This document shows positions 35,516-49,295 of a DNA stretch of 64,000 nt, in pieces (the first letter of the stretch is position 1; each line of letters opens with the position of its first letter). Position numbers and translations under genes: made by a program. The stretch covers positions 234,819,825-234,883,824 of the forward strand of contig OX352774.1 in NCBI GenBank assembly GCA_947095535.1. Direction: 5' to 3'. The DNA comes from Poecilobothrus nobilitatus. Lineage: Eukaryota > Arthropoda > Insecta > Diptera > Dolichopodidae. The notes under the pieces are model-generated. The model was not told the DNA's origin and ran no database searches. It saw only the letters and a list, made by a program, of their open reading frames with translations.

Positions 35516-38190
35516 ACAAAAAAAAATTTTTTCATGTAATGTATATGGCGTAAATTTCACGTAGAAAAAAAATTGAATAAAAGTTAAAGTTAGCCGGATC
35601 AAAAAATTGAGAATCGAAAAGTTGTTGCTTTTTACTTGTGTAACAACTTTTTCTTAATAATTTTTGCATTTTTTTCAAAAAGACATCACGCTAACATATT
35701 TTTTCTGGGCACCGCATCGAAGTAGTGTCTATTTACAAAAATCTCAGGTACAAATTTATGGTATGAAAACAATACCTCACCAAACAAATAATCATGCAAT
35801 CTTTTTAAATTAATTATTTCCTTATTCTTTTTACAAACTTGATTTTTTTTGTTGTTTATGACATAATAGGCAAAGGAGCACATCCCACTTCATGGTTTTA
35901 AATGATCGACAAAAGATGGAAACAAAAAAACAACGGTTGTCGAAAGAAACTTTTAATGAAGTTGAGTTTTAAAGTTTATTTTTGATATTTTTCTGAATGT
36001 CACAAAAGTTTACTATAATAAAATCATAATAGTATTATTATGGTGACTCTTATAATGATAATTCTTATAGTGATTATGGTGCATTATAAGACTATATTTA
36101 TATTTTATATTTTATAAATATCACCATTTAGCCAAAACTGATAGAGAGAACGTGCTAGTAAGCTTGCTATTAAAAAAATTAATTGACAAAGGTAACATTC
36201 AGCTGTAAGTAAAGATGTGCTATCATCAAAATGATAAGAATTCGAATTTACTTCACCTAACTTCTTATAGTTGGTTTGTTTTAACTAAATTCAGTTCAAT
36301 AACTGCAGATATTGTTTATGGTTCAATACATCGGAAACAATTCAAATTCTTTTTAAATAACATTTGCACATAATTACTAGACGATAAGATACATACTTAA
36401 ATTTTCAGTATAATTATTTAGGGAATGAAACTGTTATCAGCCAATAATCTAGGAGAAGTAATAAAATGAAGGTAAATTAATTGATGTAATCTTTCCTTAT
36501 AGGAAAACAAATAGATTGCATATGACCAGGGAAATGTGTATTTAAACTAAATGCAAAAATCTTTTCTACTGATTCAATTCACGAATATTAACTCCCCTAT
36601 TATATAAATAAATAAAATATTTAATTAAATAGTTAGTTCGATTTAAAGTAACTTATTTCTACTTATACATATATATACATACCTTTAAACCTAGAATATA
36701 AAAATTTATTTTATTTCAAAATAAAAATCACATATTATTATGCATCAGGTAACATACAGGATTAACAGTTTTAAATTAAAAAAAAATCACATCATCTTTT
36801 TATTACTTTTATTGTTATTATTATTATTATTAAAAGCATGCCAACAAAATTACTTTTCTTTATATTTTCTTACTATACATATATACATAATAATATGTAT
36901 TTGTACATAAGTATCATCTTTGTAATTAATATTAATAATCTTTGTGGCTTTCTACTTATATACTTAATACTGCACAATTTACAAAATATCTTTAGATTTT
37001 TTTCTTTATCTAATATTGGCATCATTTTGTAATAATATTTTCTTATTGTAAAAATAACTGTTTAAAAAATTCATTAAAATAAATGAAAATCGACTGTAAC
37101 TGTTCTTTGTTTATTTTTTTTTGTTTTTTCATTATAACTGTAAATGATGAACAAAACTTAAATGGTGGTTATAATATTGTTGTGTGTGTGTAACAATAAA
37201 AATTAGTAAAAAAAAAAAAAAAAAAAAACTAATTTTTAAAATAACAAAAAAACAAATAGCACCAAAGAGTCTGAAAATAACGGTGCTAAATAACAATTAA
37301 AAATTTTTTTTGTTTGTTTTTTTTTTTTCATTTTGTGATATTTTTGCTCTTTAATAAACCGTTATTTAAGTTTGGTGTTTTATTTTACCGTTTATTTGTT
37401 TAAGAACCACATTTGTGAATTCATTTTTTTTTTTTTTGTTTTTTGTTTGAAAAATTAAAAGTTACGTTTCTGTAAGACCCATGTTAAGTTTTGCGTTGCT
37501 ATTTAATGTTTTATATACAATATTTAAAAAAATGAATGAAATGAAAGAAAGAGATGGATAGCAACAAAATAAAAAGGTATTATTTCCTTTTTTTTTTGTA
37601 TTTTAATGCAAAATAGTTAAACTTACAATTGGCAACACGTTGGTATTATGAGCCATTGAAAACAATTGAAAGAAAGAGAAAGAAAATAACAAATAACAAA
37701 CAAACAAATTAAAGTTTTGTTTTTTGTTTTGTATTCAGTATTAGTTTTTTGAATAATAAAAAATACTGAAAGCAAAATATGGCGCCTGTTTGATTATAAT
37801 ATTGTATATGTACATACATATGTATGTATGAGTATTGAATATTTTTAGTTTTAAAAATAAGAAATTTAAAATTATTTGTAATTTTGTTTTTTTTTTTGTT
37901 CCTTTGAACAACAAAAAGTTTTCATGAACTGGGAGTCTAGAGACTATCAAACTTTTAAATTTTATTTATTGTTAACAAAATGAGGAAAAACTATTTATTT
38001 AAATGGAAATCATTTTCATATTTATGCACGAATTGCTGTATAGTTGTTATAAACCAACAGGAAAAGGTATTCATCCTGAAATTAATTTAAAATATTATTA
38101 TTTTTATTGAATTTTCATTTTATGATGATGCTTTTTTTGTAAATAATTTTTGTAAATAGGTTTGTTTATTAAATATTTATATTATGCTGT
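35516..38190. other. AT-rich spacer
   Basis: No family recognised; poly-A at 37210-37228 and poly-T at 37319-37328. The frames at 35686-35883 and 37741-37950 (minus) show no conserved motif. Confidence 0.5.
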
Positions 38191-38222
38191 ACATACATAC
38201 ATACATACATACATACATACAT
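38191..38222 (+). repeat. (ACAT)8 microsatellite
   Basis: Eight perfect ACAT units. Confidence 0.95.
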
Positions 38223-39994
38223 AGTATATGATAAATCGGAACTGTTAACAGAATATGGTAGATGTAATTTTGGTAAATGTTTTGTCAAAATAACCTTGTT
38301 ATTAATTTAAATCTCATAAATAAAATATTATTTAACAAAGGATGTTATATTAAAGTATTACTAAATAATGACAATAATATGGGTGTAATACAAACAATGT
38401 AAAATTTGTCAAAAAGTTTTTAATATTGAAGGTTTAATCGAATTTATAAACAATAGTTATTTTAAATTTTCATTAATTAAAGGATGTTATATAACATTTT
38501 GGTTTTAAAATTGTAATTTTGTTTATCTAAAATAACATTTTCTTATTTTTAATAAAATTTTTTAGTTTTAATTTAATATTTTATTAAATATTTTTCGTAT
38601 TATTTTGTTATGGAATTCAATTGTGTTGGATGTTATTGAGGAATAAACAAAAAAAAAAATTTGATTTTATTGAAATATTTATTCATATACTGAAACACAT
38701 ATTCGAAAAGCAAAGTATTTAAAAATTAATTCCTTAGACAGATATAAAATTTCAGAATATGAATAAATTCTTTATTTGGAAATAGAATGTAGAATAGTTA
38801 TTAAAATATAAATGAAATTTTTCATTTTACTGCTCTAAAAAATATAAAGAATTCTTTAAACCATCGAGAAAGTCTACATATGTTTTAATAATTAATGTTA
38901 AAAAAATCTGTATAATTTTTTTTTTATAACATCAACAAGAAAATATATAAAGATAATTTGATACTATTGAATTTAAGTTTACCGTACAACAAGAAATATC
39001 ATTTTGTACAACCGTACAAAAGAAAAATCATTAAAGCATTTTCACAATCTTACCAAATATTTTTTATGCAAATCTTGTATCATGTTTTTTTCTATACAAG
39101 TTCTACTTTCAGTTGTAATCTTCCCCTTCTATTTAAATAATTTTCCAACGAAATTACTTTAAATTCTAAGAACCCGTCATTTAAAGCTCTTGTTACTATA
39201 ATTATGTAATCAAAATAGTTCAGATTTGACTTTTATAATTTCATAATTAAAACAAGTATTATACTCCAATTGTGAAATTTTAAATGTCATATAATTGAAA
39301 TAAAGACTATAACAAGTGATTGTAATAAGTTATAATGATTGCCTACAGCTAAAATTTTATAACAAGAAATTTTAGTTGTGATAGAGTTATATAATATATA
39401 ATTAATAATTCGTTTGTGTCTATTACTGAATTATTGAAGATCGATTGGTTTCTCGAATAGATTTTACAACGATTTAACAAAATAATAAGTAGCTTATAGA
39501 AAAGTGAGTAGAAAAAAAAAAATGCCTGAAGTCAATTTATAATATAATATTATTCACACCTTTTCGATAGCTAATAATTTGTGCAAAATGACAAGGAATC
39601 GGCTCTAGAAAAAAAGTTTTGATGATGGTATTTCAAGGGATTAAAGTACAAATTATTGGAAAGTTTAATATATTCACCAAATTTTCCTCTCTTTAACTTT
39701 CATCTCTTTCCAATTATGAAAAAGTTTTTTTGAAAATAAATATTTAAATAATGATCAAAAGACTTAACAGGATAATCTGATTTCAGCACTTCCAAATAAT
39801 ACAAAATACCCCAAATTACACGAATAAATATTGTATTTATTTATAACTCTTTTTACGTAAATTTGCAATTTTCTTTTTTTAAAAATAAAAACTAATTACA
39901 TTTAATTGTAATCCTAAAAAAAACTATTTTGCTTTAATAAATGACACATAATTAAACAAAAAAACAAAATAATTTTTCGATTTTTATCTATTTT
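38223..39994. other. AT-rich spacer
   Basis: Nothing recognised on either strand. Confidence 0.5.
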
Positions 39995-40460
39995 AACTTT
40001 TAGAACGTCTGTCCGTCTGTCTAAAACAATGCTACACCGTTTAATGGAATTTAACCACAAATAGACCTTATTAAAGAATTAATTTTAGATAACTTTCTTT
40101 CATGATTGCATAAAGTGCATGATTTTTTTCAGAAAAACATTTTTTACCTCCCACTGAAACTCTAATATAGGTCAAAAATTATAAATTAGCTATTTTTAGA
40201 CATTCTTGTAATATAAATATCCAGGCAAATTTGTTTAAAGTAAGAGGCGAAGATTTAAAGAGGAAGAGGTTTAAAGTAAAATTAAAATTCCAATTTAAAA
40301 AAATTGTTCTTTAACTACATAGGGTTTCCTTAAAATTAAAAAATTATCTCTTCTTACACACCAAACATATAACATAACATATCTCTTCTTACAATTCAAA
40401 AATATTTTTGTAATCTCTTGGATCAAATGTTCACGTTTATAAACTTTTGATTTTACATAT
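39995..40460 (+). mobile_element. HINE-2 relic, 5' part
   Basis: GTCTGTCCGTCTGTC, CTACACCGTTTAATG, AACCACAAATAGACCT and AAATTAGCTATTTTTAGACA follow the same order as the 5' half of copies B and C, heavily diverged. The terminal hairpin is lost. Confidence 0.55.
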
Positions 40461-40475
40461 AGGTGTATTACTTTG

Positions 40476-40501
<26 letters not shown>
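40476..40501 (+). repeat. Poly-T tract (26)
   Basis: Longest pure homopolymer noticed in the window. It is directly downstream of the HINE-2 relic. Confidence 0.95.
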
Positions 40502-40506
<5 letters not shown>

Positions 40507-40869
40507 TTCCATATCATAATTTTCTAATTTATATCCTCCTTTTTTATTTGAAATAAATTATTTTTACTTATTTTATTTTGTAAATAATGGGGATTATAAA
40601 AATATAATAATAATAATAAAATATAAAAATTTTAAATGTAAAAAATCAATTTCCTGTGCTCAGTTTATCATTTAGTTCTACAATAATTTATTTTTAATTA
40701 TAATTTAATTACTTTATACATGTTTGTTCGGGTAGGCCACATAGAAAACCCACAATAAACAAAATCCATAATGATTTTTATCACAGAACAAAAAAATCTA
40801 CAAAAAAAAAAAAAATAATGAAAAGAAAATAGACAATTATTTTAAATATTTAGTATGGAAAAGTAATAA

Positions 40870-41315
40870 AGAAGAAATTTAGAGCTGGATGTAAATTCAG
40901 GGTTCAATAATATGAAATATATGCCGTAAACACAGAGGGAGTGTGGATTCGAATTCTACACACGTCGTAAGAATAATTTCCCCTTACGACATTTTACAGC
41001 CACACCTGAAAAGGAAAGGTTGTGTAATTTTCTTGTCACATTTATGTAACAGGGGAATAAATTTAAAAAAAAACCATGATGAAACCATTTTATGGGGGCT
41101 TGGAGGCGACAATCCTCACTATTTTAAAATCTTTGATGTTAATATATATATATAGAAGATAATTAGAAAGGACTTTAGAGTTCGTTACAAAATGAGGGTT
41201 TGTTTAGCGAACGCTTGTGGATTTTTTTTGTCGATTTTGTGGCTTTTGAATTTTTATTTATGGATTTTTGTTTTTGGATTTCGTCACCAACCCGTTTATT
41301 TTTATATATTATTAT
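40870..41315 (+). repeat. ~122-bp-unit dispersed repeat with 15-bp-periodic tail, split by a SINE
   Basis: A unit start at 40873-40912 (AATTTAGAGC, AATTCAGGGTTCAATAAT) resumes at about 41088 (TTATGGGGGCTTGGAGGCGA, CACTATTTTAAAAT, TTGATGTTAATATATA). A second unit begins at 41161 (AATTAGAAAGGACTTTAGAG). The tail 41215-41311 is made of TTTGTGGATTTT-like words, ending TCGTCACCAACCCG. The order equals that at 56541-56935. Confidence 0.75.
40914..41080 (+). mobile_element. SINE-1, 5'-truncated copy
   Basis: Homologous to the minus-strand element at 46600-46789: GTGTGGATTCGAATTCTACA, CACGTCGTAA, CCCTTACGACATTTTACAGC, CACCTGAAAA and TGTGTAATTTTCTTGTCAC. The A-box part of the tRNA-like head is missing. 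It is bounded by the two halves of an interrupted tandem unit, so its insertion point is visible. A short A-run (41069-41077) lies near the 3' side. Confidence 0.75.
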
Positions 41316-44300
41316 TTATTTGTTAATTATTTTGATTGAATTCCATTGCAATTTGGATAATTTAAATTAATTGTTTTTATTTTTTTGTATAGTAATCATA
41401 AATTTTTAAATTAAATAGAGGAAATTGAAATATTATATTAAATTTTAATTTTTGTTAATTTTTTTTTTTTGAAAAAATAATTAAAATATTAGTACTTCGT
41501 AATAATGACCATATAAAATAAATTTAATTTTTTAAATACATAAAATTCTATTTTAATGATATAATATGAATCAGCAAAACTAATTATTTTGTTTCCGATG
41601 ATATTTTATGACTAATAAAAAAATTTGTTAAATTTTTTTACTTATATGTTTTTTCTTATTACAAATTTTTTTTTTTATTTTGAAGTTTTTGAATTTATTT
41701 TAAGATTCTTAAGAATATATTTTTCAAACATCACATTATTGTATCTGATGGGAGAACTAAAATAATTAAATAAATAAATAAAAATATTTTTTCATAATAA
41801 GAATATAATATACCATGCAATTCTTTTAAATCTCAATGTTTATTTTAAGATTATTAATGGATGTGTTATCACAGGAAGAGATTTTGCTGAAAGAGAACTT
41901 TAAATGTAACCCTGTACATTAAAAAAGCAAGAGGAAAAGCAAATATTTTAAATTAAATTCAGAATAAGCCTGCGTAATATTCAGATAGATTATATTATTG
42001 TAGCTGCTATTGACTAAAATATTAATCCAAATAATAAATATTTATATAAATATTTATCCAAAAAATCATATATTTATATACATATACTTATGACTTATCT
42101 TCATTTTTAAAAATGCCTTTTTATACAATAATAATTGATTTTTTTCTAAAATAATGCAGCCCTTTAATCGTTGATTTCGTAAACTAATAATTTTTTGGAT
42201 AGAGTATGTTAGCAAAGTTTTAATTATAATTTTTCAAATAGAAAAAAATTAATTAAAATTCCTTTAAAATGTGAAAATAAAATTAAAGTAGTTCTTTAAA
42301 TTTGACTGTATACTATCCAATCGCATTTACAAAATATTAAAAATATGACTTCGGTTTTTATTTAAGCAAATTTCCTTTTTATTATAAAAACTAAATTAGA
42401 TATAAAAATAAACTGAATCTATAAAAAAAAACGCATTTGAGTACAAGCATCAGAAAACTGACTCCCAATATACATTACCAAATCTAATAAATTTTCATTG
42501 CTGATATCCATATTAAATTATATTTACTTAATAAATGCATTATACATACCTATATTAAATATAATATTTTTTATAAATTTTAACAAATAAATTTAAGTAT
42601 CAAAGACTTAATATAAAGCCATCAAATTCAATATACAATAAGTCATATACCCATACCATACTAATTATTATTACTCCTTTTTTTTTTTTTTTGTTTTCCC
42701 CCATAAAATATACCTTAAAATATTTATATTCCATTACATCCCATCATAAACCTAATCATTCATATTTATACATATTAAAATATATTTACACCTACAAGTA
42801 TAATAAAGATCATAATGTAATTTTATTATTAATATAATAAAAATATTACCTACTTATTACAGAACCAAGTGAACGAACGAGTACAGAAAAAATAAAAAAA
42901 ATTTTTCCCTTCTTTTGCCTCCCTTTTTAACTCAAAATTCTCTTTGCAAATAAGTATAAAATATGAAAATAAAATATTAATTTCCACCAAATACAATAAC
43001 TTGATTACCATCACAAAACACCGAAAAAAAGGAGGTTTTCATTTTTATTTTTTTTTCTTTTTATGAAAACCAAAAACAAAAACCATCTTCATTTAGTACA
43101 CAGTAATATTTAGAAAAACAATAAAAAAAAAAAATATGATAAAACCGTAGTATTCACCTCAACAATGCTTATAAACAACTAAACAAAAACAAAAAAAAAA
43201 CAAAAAAACACAACAACATGGAAGGCATTCATTTCATTTATTATCTCTTCAATCCATGATGAATTTATTGGCACAAGCCCAATAATAAAAATATCTTACA
43301 TTTTTAATCCCCAAGTAAAAAAAAATTTTACAAATAAAATTAAATTTTTACCGTTATTATAATAACCGTTATTATCATTTGTTTTCTTTTTTTACGATTT
43401 TAATAGAGTTTTTCAATTCAAGTGCCAAAAATACTAAATTATTACGCAGTTTTGTTAGGTTCTTAGGTAAAGGGACCCGTAATAAAGTTTTATATCCTAA
43501 AAGTATGCAAATATTTTATTGCAATATAAAACTAACTAAAAATACTATATTTCTGAAAATAATGAAGACTTACTACAGAACTGATCCTGAGTATTTGTTA
43601 ATATACCAATTTGATAGTTTTTTTTTTTTTGTTCATTTTAATTTTTTATAGTACCAACTAACACCCACATTCCATTGGTGAGTGGTGTGGTAATGAACCA
43701 ATTATTTATCGTAAATTTATTTTATATTAAAATAGCAATAGCTTTAAAATAAAATTAATATGTTGTTTTCATTCAATTTGTAAAATTGCCATAAAACAAA
43801 ATATGCAAAATTTTAAAATTTATTCTCAATCTTATATCTCAATCTTTTCAATTTTACCAAAATAATAACCTTTAACTTTTTAGTCTCTAGTAATCGAAAT
43901 ATAATGAGAAAGATAATTAAAATGAAAAAGATTATTTACAAATTCAAAAGCTTTTGAGAATACCAAAAAAAAAAAAACAAAAAAATTACCAATAATTCTT
44001 TCTTTTTTTACCATAATAACATCACCAACATAACACTTTTTTTAATAACACCTACAGTTATGAATACTGAAAACAAAAAACACAAATGTTTTAAATGTAT
44101 GAACATGAATATTTAAAAGAAAATTTAAACAAAATTCTACCAAAAAAAACGTTTATTTTATTCTCAGATCATAACTGAAAGCATAAAATATTAAAAAGGA
44201 TGGATTTTATTATATATTGATGATTATTAAAAAATTTGTTTATTTCTATATAGGTATATAAAATATCTTTTGAATACAGAAAGTAAAAATGTTCAAAAGA

Positions 44301-46599
44301 AATTTCTGGTTAATAGAAAATAATCACCTTAAAATAACAGACACCAGATATATTTTGGTGTTTCTTTATGATTAAAACTTTTATTTATAATTATGATATT
44401 GATACAAATGAATTTTTCTTTTTCTTTTAAAATTCTCATTTTTTTATAATCCAATGACATGAAAACTAAAAGGATAACTGAAGGATAACTGTTTTTTTCT
44501 TTAATAAGTTTTCATATTTTTCCCTATGTACCTATACATTTTTCAATATTTATCAAATTTTGTTATAGAAATTGTTAAGCTCAACCCAAAACCGCAAAAA
44601 CCGTTTTGGCTTTTGTTCTGACTATTCAATTCAATTGTTAATTCGGTGGAAATTTATCATTCAGAAAAATATTTCTTATCATTGTCCAATATAAATCCAA
44701 TAACATCCGTTTAACAATGTATAACACAGACACAGCTTATCAATGGTAAATTCACTGTGCTAACAGACACAGCTTATCAATGGTATGATAAACTGTGAAA
44801 ATTTTTTATGGTTCTTCTAAATGTTTGTTTATAAATAAACGACTGAATAGAATGAAAAATTATAATAAAGACAATTTCATTATTAATACAATAAACAAAA
44901 CAAAACATATAATATTAAAGCCTTGAGGAAAATTTCACTCATGGGAAATTATTTGATATCTGAAACTTAACAATTCCGAAATTATTTTAATGATAATATT
45001 TTGTTTGCACAGCGAATATTATTAAAAAAAATTTAAGATAAAAAAATTATTACTAAGTTCTTATAAGAAAAAACAATCAAATTTAAAGATTTTTTCTTTA
45101 ATAAAGGTAATATTTTGTAAATATTAGGTGCAATCTTTAATACACTTTTAAAATTAACTAAATCTCATATTTAATTTACGTTCTTATAAGTTTTGGTATA
45201 TCTTTTATCATTTTTAAGATAATTTAATATTAAATATTGTTGAATTTGACTTTCAGTTACGAAAAATGAGAAAATGCCGAAAATGGATTCATGGGAAATA
45301 AAATAGTTAAAAACAATAAGGAAAAAAACGTAAAATCACAAAGTCCTTGAAAAATCCGAATTTGAAACCGTACTACAATCAAAACTGTTTAAATATTTTT
45401 AACTTATAAGTTATAGTTTTTACCTTTCGATAATAGCTAAATAAATACAGAAGGGTATATTCTAATGGCGCAAAAAATATATTTTAGTATTTTAATAAAT
45501 TTCAACAGCTTTGATTCTGCTAGTTCGGAAAAACCAATTTTTTGAAGCCAATGCATAAGCTCGAGGAATTTTTACGTTTTTTACAATACTACTTTTTGAA
45601 AAATTATCGAAATATTTGCCAATGCCGATTTATTTTGATTCTGAAATATACTTTAATTTAATTGCTAAGTAGCACGATGATAAACTGTGAAAATTTTATA
45701 TCCTTTATATTATATCCTTTACAGTATTTCACTACATCTTCACTAATATTAGTATAGCAAACTAAAATTTATGAATATATTATAGTTAAGATAAATGAAA
45801 AAAAAACTCCTATTTACTGTAAATTATTAAGTAGTGACCAGCCGCAAGGAACAAATTTTCTATTTTTTTTTTTAAGGTTTTATTTAGGGCAAAAACATAT
45901 ATTTATAATAATTTTAATAATGGTATTAAACAACAAGAATAATTTTACAATAATATTATTTAATGAATTTTAATTATTATCCAGTTAATTTTTCTTCTTA
46001 TTCCTATATTTTCAATATTTTATCTCTTTTTTGCATTCAAAATTAGTTTTCTTTTGTCCTTAATTCTTAAATAAAATCATTTGAAATAATTGTGTTGTGA
46101 GATGTGGCAGCAGAAACCCAAAATAATAAAATACAAAAAAGAAAATGGCGATGAGATTGATTAAGGTTTGACAGTTAAAAAGAATATAAATAACGGTATT
46201 ATATGAATTCATTGATGATGTTGAGGTTTAGTTACAATAAAACGTTTGACAAAAGTATTGTATAAAAAATTAAAGAATAATTTAAATAATCGGATTAGGA
46301 AATAAATTTTTTTTTGTTTTTGAATTTAACTTAGAAAGGTATGTTTTTTTTTAAATAAAATTTTACAAATGTAACGGTTTATATATATATAATTGTATTT
46401 TATAAAATAAAAATAAAGATCAAAGTACAAATTTAATAAAATTAATTAGTTAGAATATAATTAACAAAAAAAATTTCATTTTTTTTTTTTAGTTTTAAAT
46501 TAAATTAAAAAGGAAAATCTCCGCATCACTGATTATGATCACATTCATTGTAATGATAGATTTTTAAGCTGATAAATTTAAATTTGTATATTAGTGCTT
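41316..46599. other. Long AT-rich spacer
   Basis: About 5.3 kb with no recognised family apart from the small duplication at 44726-44785. The plus frame 43379-43651 (includes FLGKGTRNKVLYPKSMQIFY) ends in a poly-Phe stretch and has no known motif. Treated as probable chance. Confidence 0.5.
44726..44785 (+). repeat. 23-bp direct repeat, 37-bp spacing
   Basis: CAGACACAGCTTATCAATGG with flanking bases is at 44726-44748 and 44763-44785. The following ATGATAAACTGTGAAAATTT also recurs at 45677-45696. Confidence 0.85.
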
Positions 46600-46789
46600 T
46601 TTTTAAGGTTTGGCCAAAGGAACAGGAACAGGTTTGGTTTAAAGTTTGTGAACAGGAAATTACACTGCCTTACTTTTTCAGACGTGGTTGTAAATGTCGT
46701 AAGGGAGAATAACTATTACGACGTGTGTGGTATTCGAACCCACAATCCCACATTTATACGCTGTAACCCACTAGACCACCGAGGCCCCA
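46600..46789 (-). mobile_element. SINE-1, copy with tRNA-like head
   Basis: Minus strand 5' end GGGGCCTCGGTGGTCTAGTG carries an A-box-like TGGTCTAGTGG. GGGTTCGAATACC, about 35 bases later, is a B-box-like element. The body is CACACACGTCGTAATAG, CCCTTACGACATTTACAACC, ACGTCTGAAAAAGTAAGG, TGTAATTTCCTGTTCAC. The head reads like a tRNA for a GGTCTAGTGG-type isotype but lacks a paired T stem, so a SINE promoter is more likely than a tRNA gene. The body matches 40940-41050. Confidence 0.75.
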
Positions 46790-48159
46790 TATAAATCTTT
46801 AATTTAATTTCAGTGAAAAGTATAACATTTTGGTCATTAATTTATAGTCTATGAATGAATTGAAATAAAAGTAAATATATAAATGTCCTTTTTTTTATCA
46901 ATATTTACTATATTATAATATGTATACAATTCTAACAGATTAGTAAGTCAATTTTCAATGGTGCGGTTACCATTCGAATATTTTTTCGACAGCACCTATT
47001 CCATAAAGTATTGCACTATTGCCTAAAGTATTTTATATAAAGGTTTCAAAATAGAAATAATTCATTCCGTATCAGTTCTCATTAAATTATCGATAATGTC
47101 TTATTGTAGCTTAAGACCGGAAGGACATATTTTGAAGCAGATGAATATGCTAACTTTTTGGTGTTAAAAATTGTTGTATTTTATAGCTTTATTTTAAAGA
47201 GTAAAGACAAACAATTATGGTATGACAGCATCAAAAATTAATATTATCATGTTCTTTGCTCATAAACCATACAAAGTAACCAAATTAGTTGACAAAATTA
47301 GGTTCTTTACAACATTAAATTTTTTTATGAAAATTATTTTTCGACAAATTTCAATATCCTGAATTTGAATCTTATATGCAATAAAGAATAAAAATGAATT
47401 CTTATCCATTTTATATACACAATTTATATAAATGCAAATTTTATTAAAAAGGAAAAACCAATTAATAATATTATGTATACATAATAAAAAATGATTAAAA
47501 TGATAAAAAAAATAATAATCTTCCCTTTTTTTTGATAATTTAATATTAATAGAAATAAGAAACTAATTAATTTTGTTCAGTTGAAATTAATAATAATAAT
47601 TAATTCATTCGGTTACTTATTAACAATTAATAAGCGAATAATTATTTTACTTTTTTTAAATAATTAATTTAAATTCGTATTAAATTAAAACGAAAAAAAA
47701 ATCAAAAAATAAAATAGATTTTAATTTTTAATAAAAGAAATTTATTGAATTAATTTTGCAATATGAATATATTATAAAATTAAACAAAAATTAAATTAAC
47801 TCTGAAAAGAATAATAGATAGAAATAAATTTATCGACCTTAAATTTATGGTCCTTTCGAATAATGGCTGTCTATTTTTATATAAATTAATGATCTCTTAC
47901 TAATATAAATTCGGATCTATGACAGTTTACTGAAAAAAAAATTTCAAAAAAAAAACCCAAAAAAGAAATCAAGAATGATTTAAAATCTACCAAAAAAATG
48001 TCGTGAAAAATCCAAAATCTCGAAAAAAAATCTGGAAAGAAAAAATATCTTGAACTAAAAAAATTTATTTACGAAATTATAAATCTAGACGTCTAATTTT
48101 TGAATTTTGAAAAAAGAAAAATTTTCATTCAAAATGACAGCAAATACAATATGTTTATT
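46790..48159. other. AT-rich spacer
   Basis: No features recognised; TAATAATAATTAATTCATTC-type A/T-only tracts around 47590. Confidence 0.45.
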
Positions 48160-48300
48160 TTGGGTTGGGTACGAATTCGCATTTCTAAAATTCCCAATCA
48201 TAAAACCACTAAATCCAAAATATTTTGCATCTGATCACAAAATCTCAAATCACAAAAACTCTAATTACAAAGTTTCAAATTGCAAAATATTTATTCTTGT
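48160..48300 (-). repeat. Inverted copy of the 15-bp-periodic tail
   Basis: TTGGGTTGGGTACGAATTCG corresponds to the inverse of the end at 41300-41311. ATCACAAAATCTCAA, ATCACAAAAACTCTA, ATTACAAAGTTTCAA and ATTGCAAAAT (48232-48285) follow with a 15-bp period. The plus-strand frame across it therefore shows a five-residue periodicity (SDHKI, SNHKN, SNYKV, SNCKI) and is not a gene. Confidence 0.6.
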
Positions 48301-48368
48301 TCATTGAAGTACTCTTTGGGAGAACCTCAAAAAAAAATGGGATGAATAAAAAAATATCTAAAAAAAAT

Positions 48369-48413
48369 ATATTATAATATGTATAGGTATTTGAAATACC
48401 TATATATTATAAT
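48369..48413 (+). repeat. AT-rich near-perfect palindrome
   Basis: TATAGGTATTT and AAATACCTATA around a central G, with ATTATAATA arms continuing outward after a 2-base difference. Confidence 0.8.
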
Positions 48414-49295
48414 AATAAATATATGGTATTTATTATATGATAAATTCTGAAAAAAGCGTATTTTGCAACCAACTCTAAAACGTTTTCGAATTTTCTTTTT
48501 ACATATACATATATTTTAACATCAAAAAATTCGGAATTTTTCCCACTAAATTTAAATTGGGTTATTTTGGTTTTCAGGATTTTATATAAATCGGAATTTT
48601 TCCATTTGTGATTTTTTCTTTTTTCAGTAAATTGACATACACCACCAATAAATTCTTTAGGTATTTTCAATTTTCTTATATCATTCTAAAATTGAAATTA
48701 ATTATAAATAAAAATATGTTCATCTAGGAACAGATTGCTTTACCAAGGAGAGAACAAAGAAATGCAGCCAGCAATAAACCTTCTACATATCTTTACTTTC
48801 TTATAAACAATAGGGCTGACAAAAGTATTATCGACACGTAGTAATAGGAATTTCACAATAGATTTACATCAAAAGATCGCAGTATGACTTACACACTTTA
48901 AATAAGAATAATGTAATAAGTAAATAAAATGATATGCTATTAAATTTTTTCTTAATAAACTAAGATATTTTATAAAAGATGAAATAAATAAGTATTTTCA
49001 ATGGTAATAAAAAACTGGTGTATACGTTTTTTTTAATTAATTGCTTTTGAAAATCTTTTTTATTCTCCGAATTCATTTTAAAATCTTTGTTCTCTTCAAA
49101 ATATTTATTTTTCACTTATATCCGGTTTTATATCTAAATTTGAAATACCAATCTTATGCATTTAGCTTAGGCACTTCAAATTGAAGTATTTTGAACTTTA
49201 CTACAAACAAAAACACAAAAATACGTAAAACACGAATACGAAAACTTATTTTGTTATTACAGTTGGTTGTTAATATTGTCGGTAAAAAGAGCATG
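48414..49295. other. AT-rich spacer
   Basis: The minus frame 48407-48670 has no recognised motif and overlaps the palindrome. Nothing else is seen. Confidence 0.4.

Noticed and set aside
43379..43651. Plus-strand frame of 90 codons containing FLGKGTRNKVLYPKS
   Set aside because: It ends in a poly-Phe run from a T tract, has no recognised domain, and shows no composition shift strong enough to support a gene.
46721..46789. Nuclear tRNA gene
   Set aside because: The A and B boxes are good, but the stems do not pair. The sequence continues into a body shared with another locus, so a SINE is the better reading.
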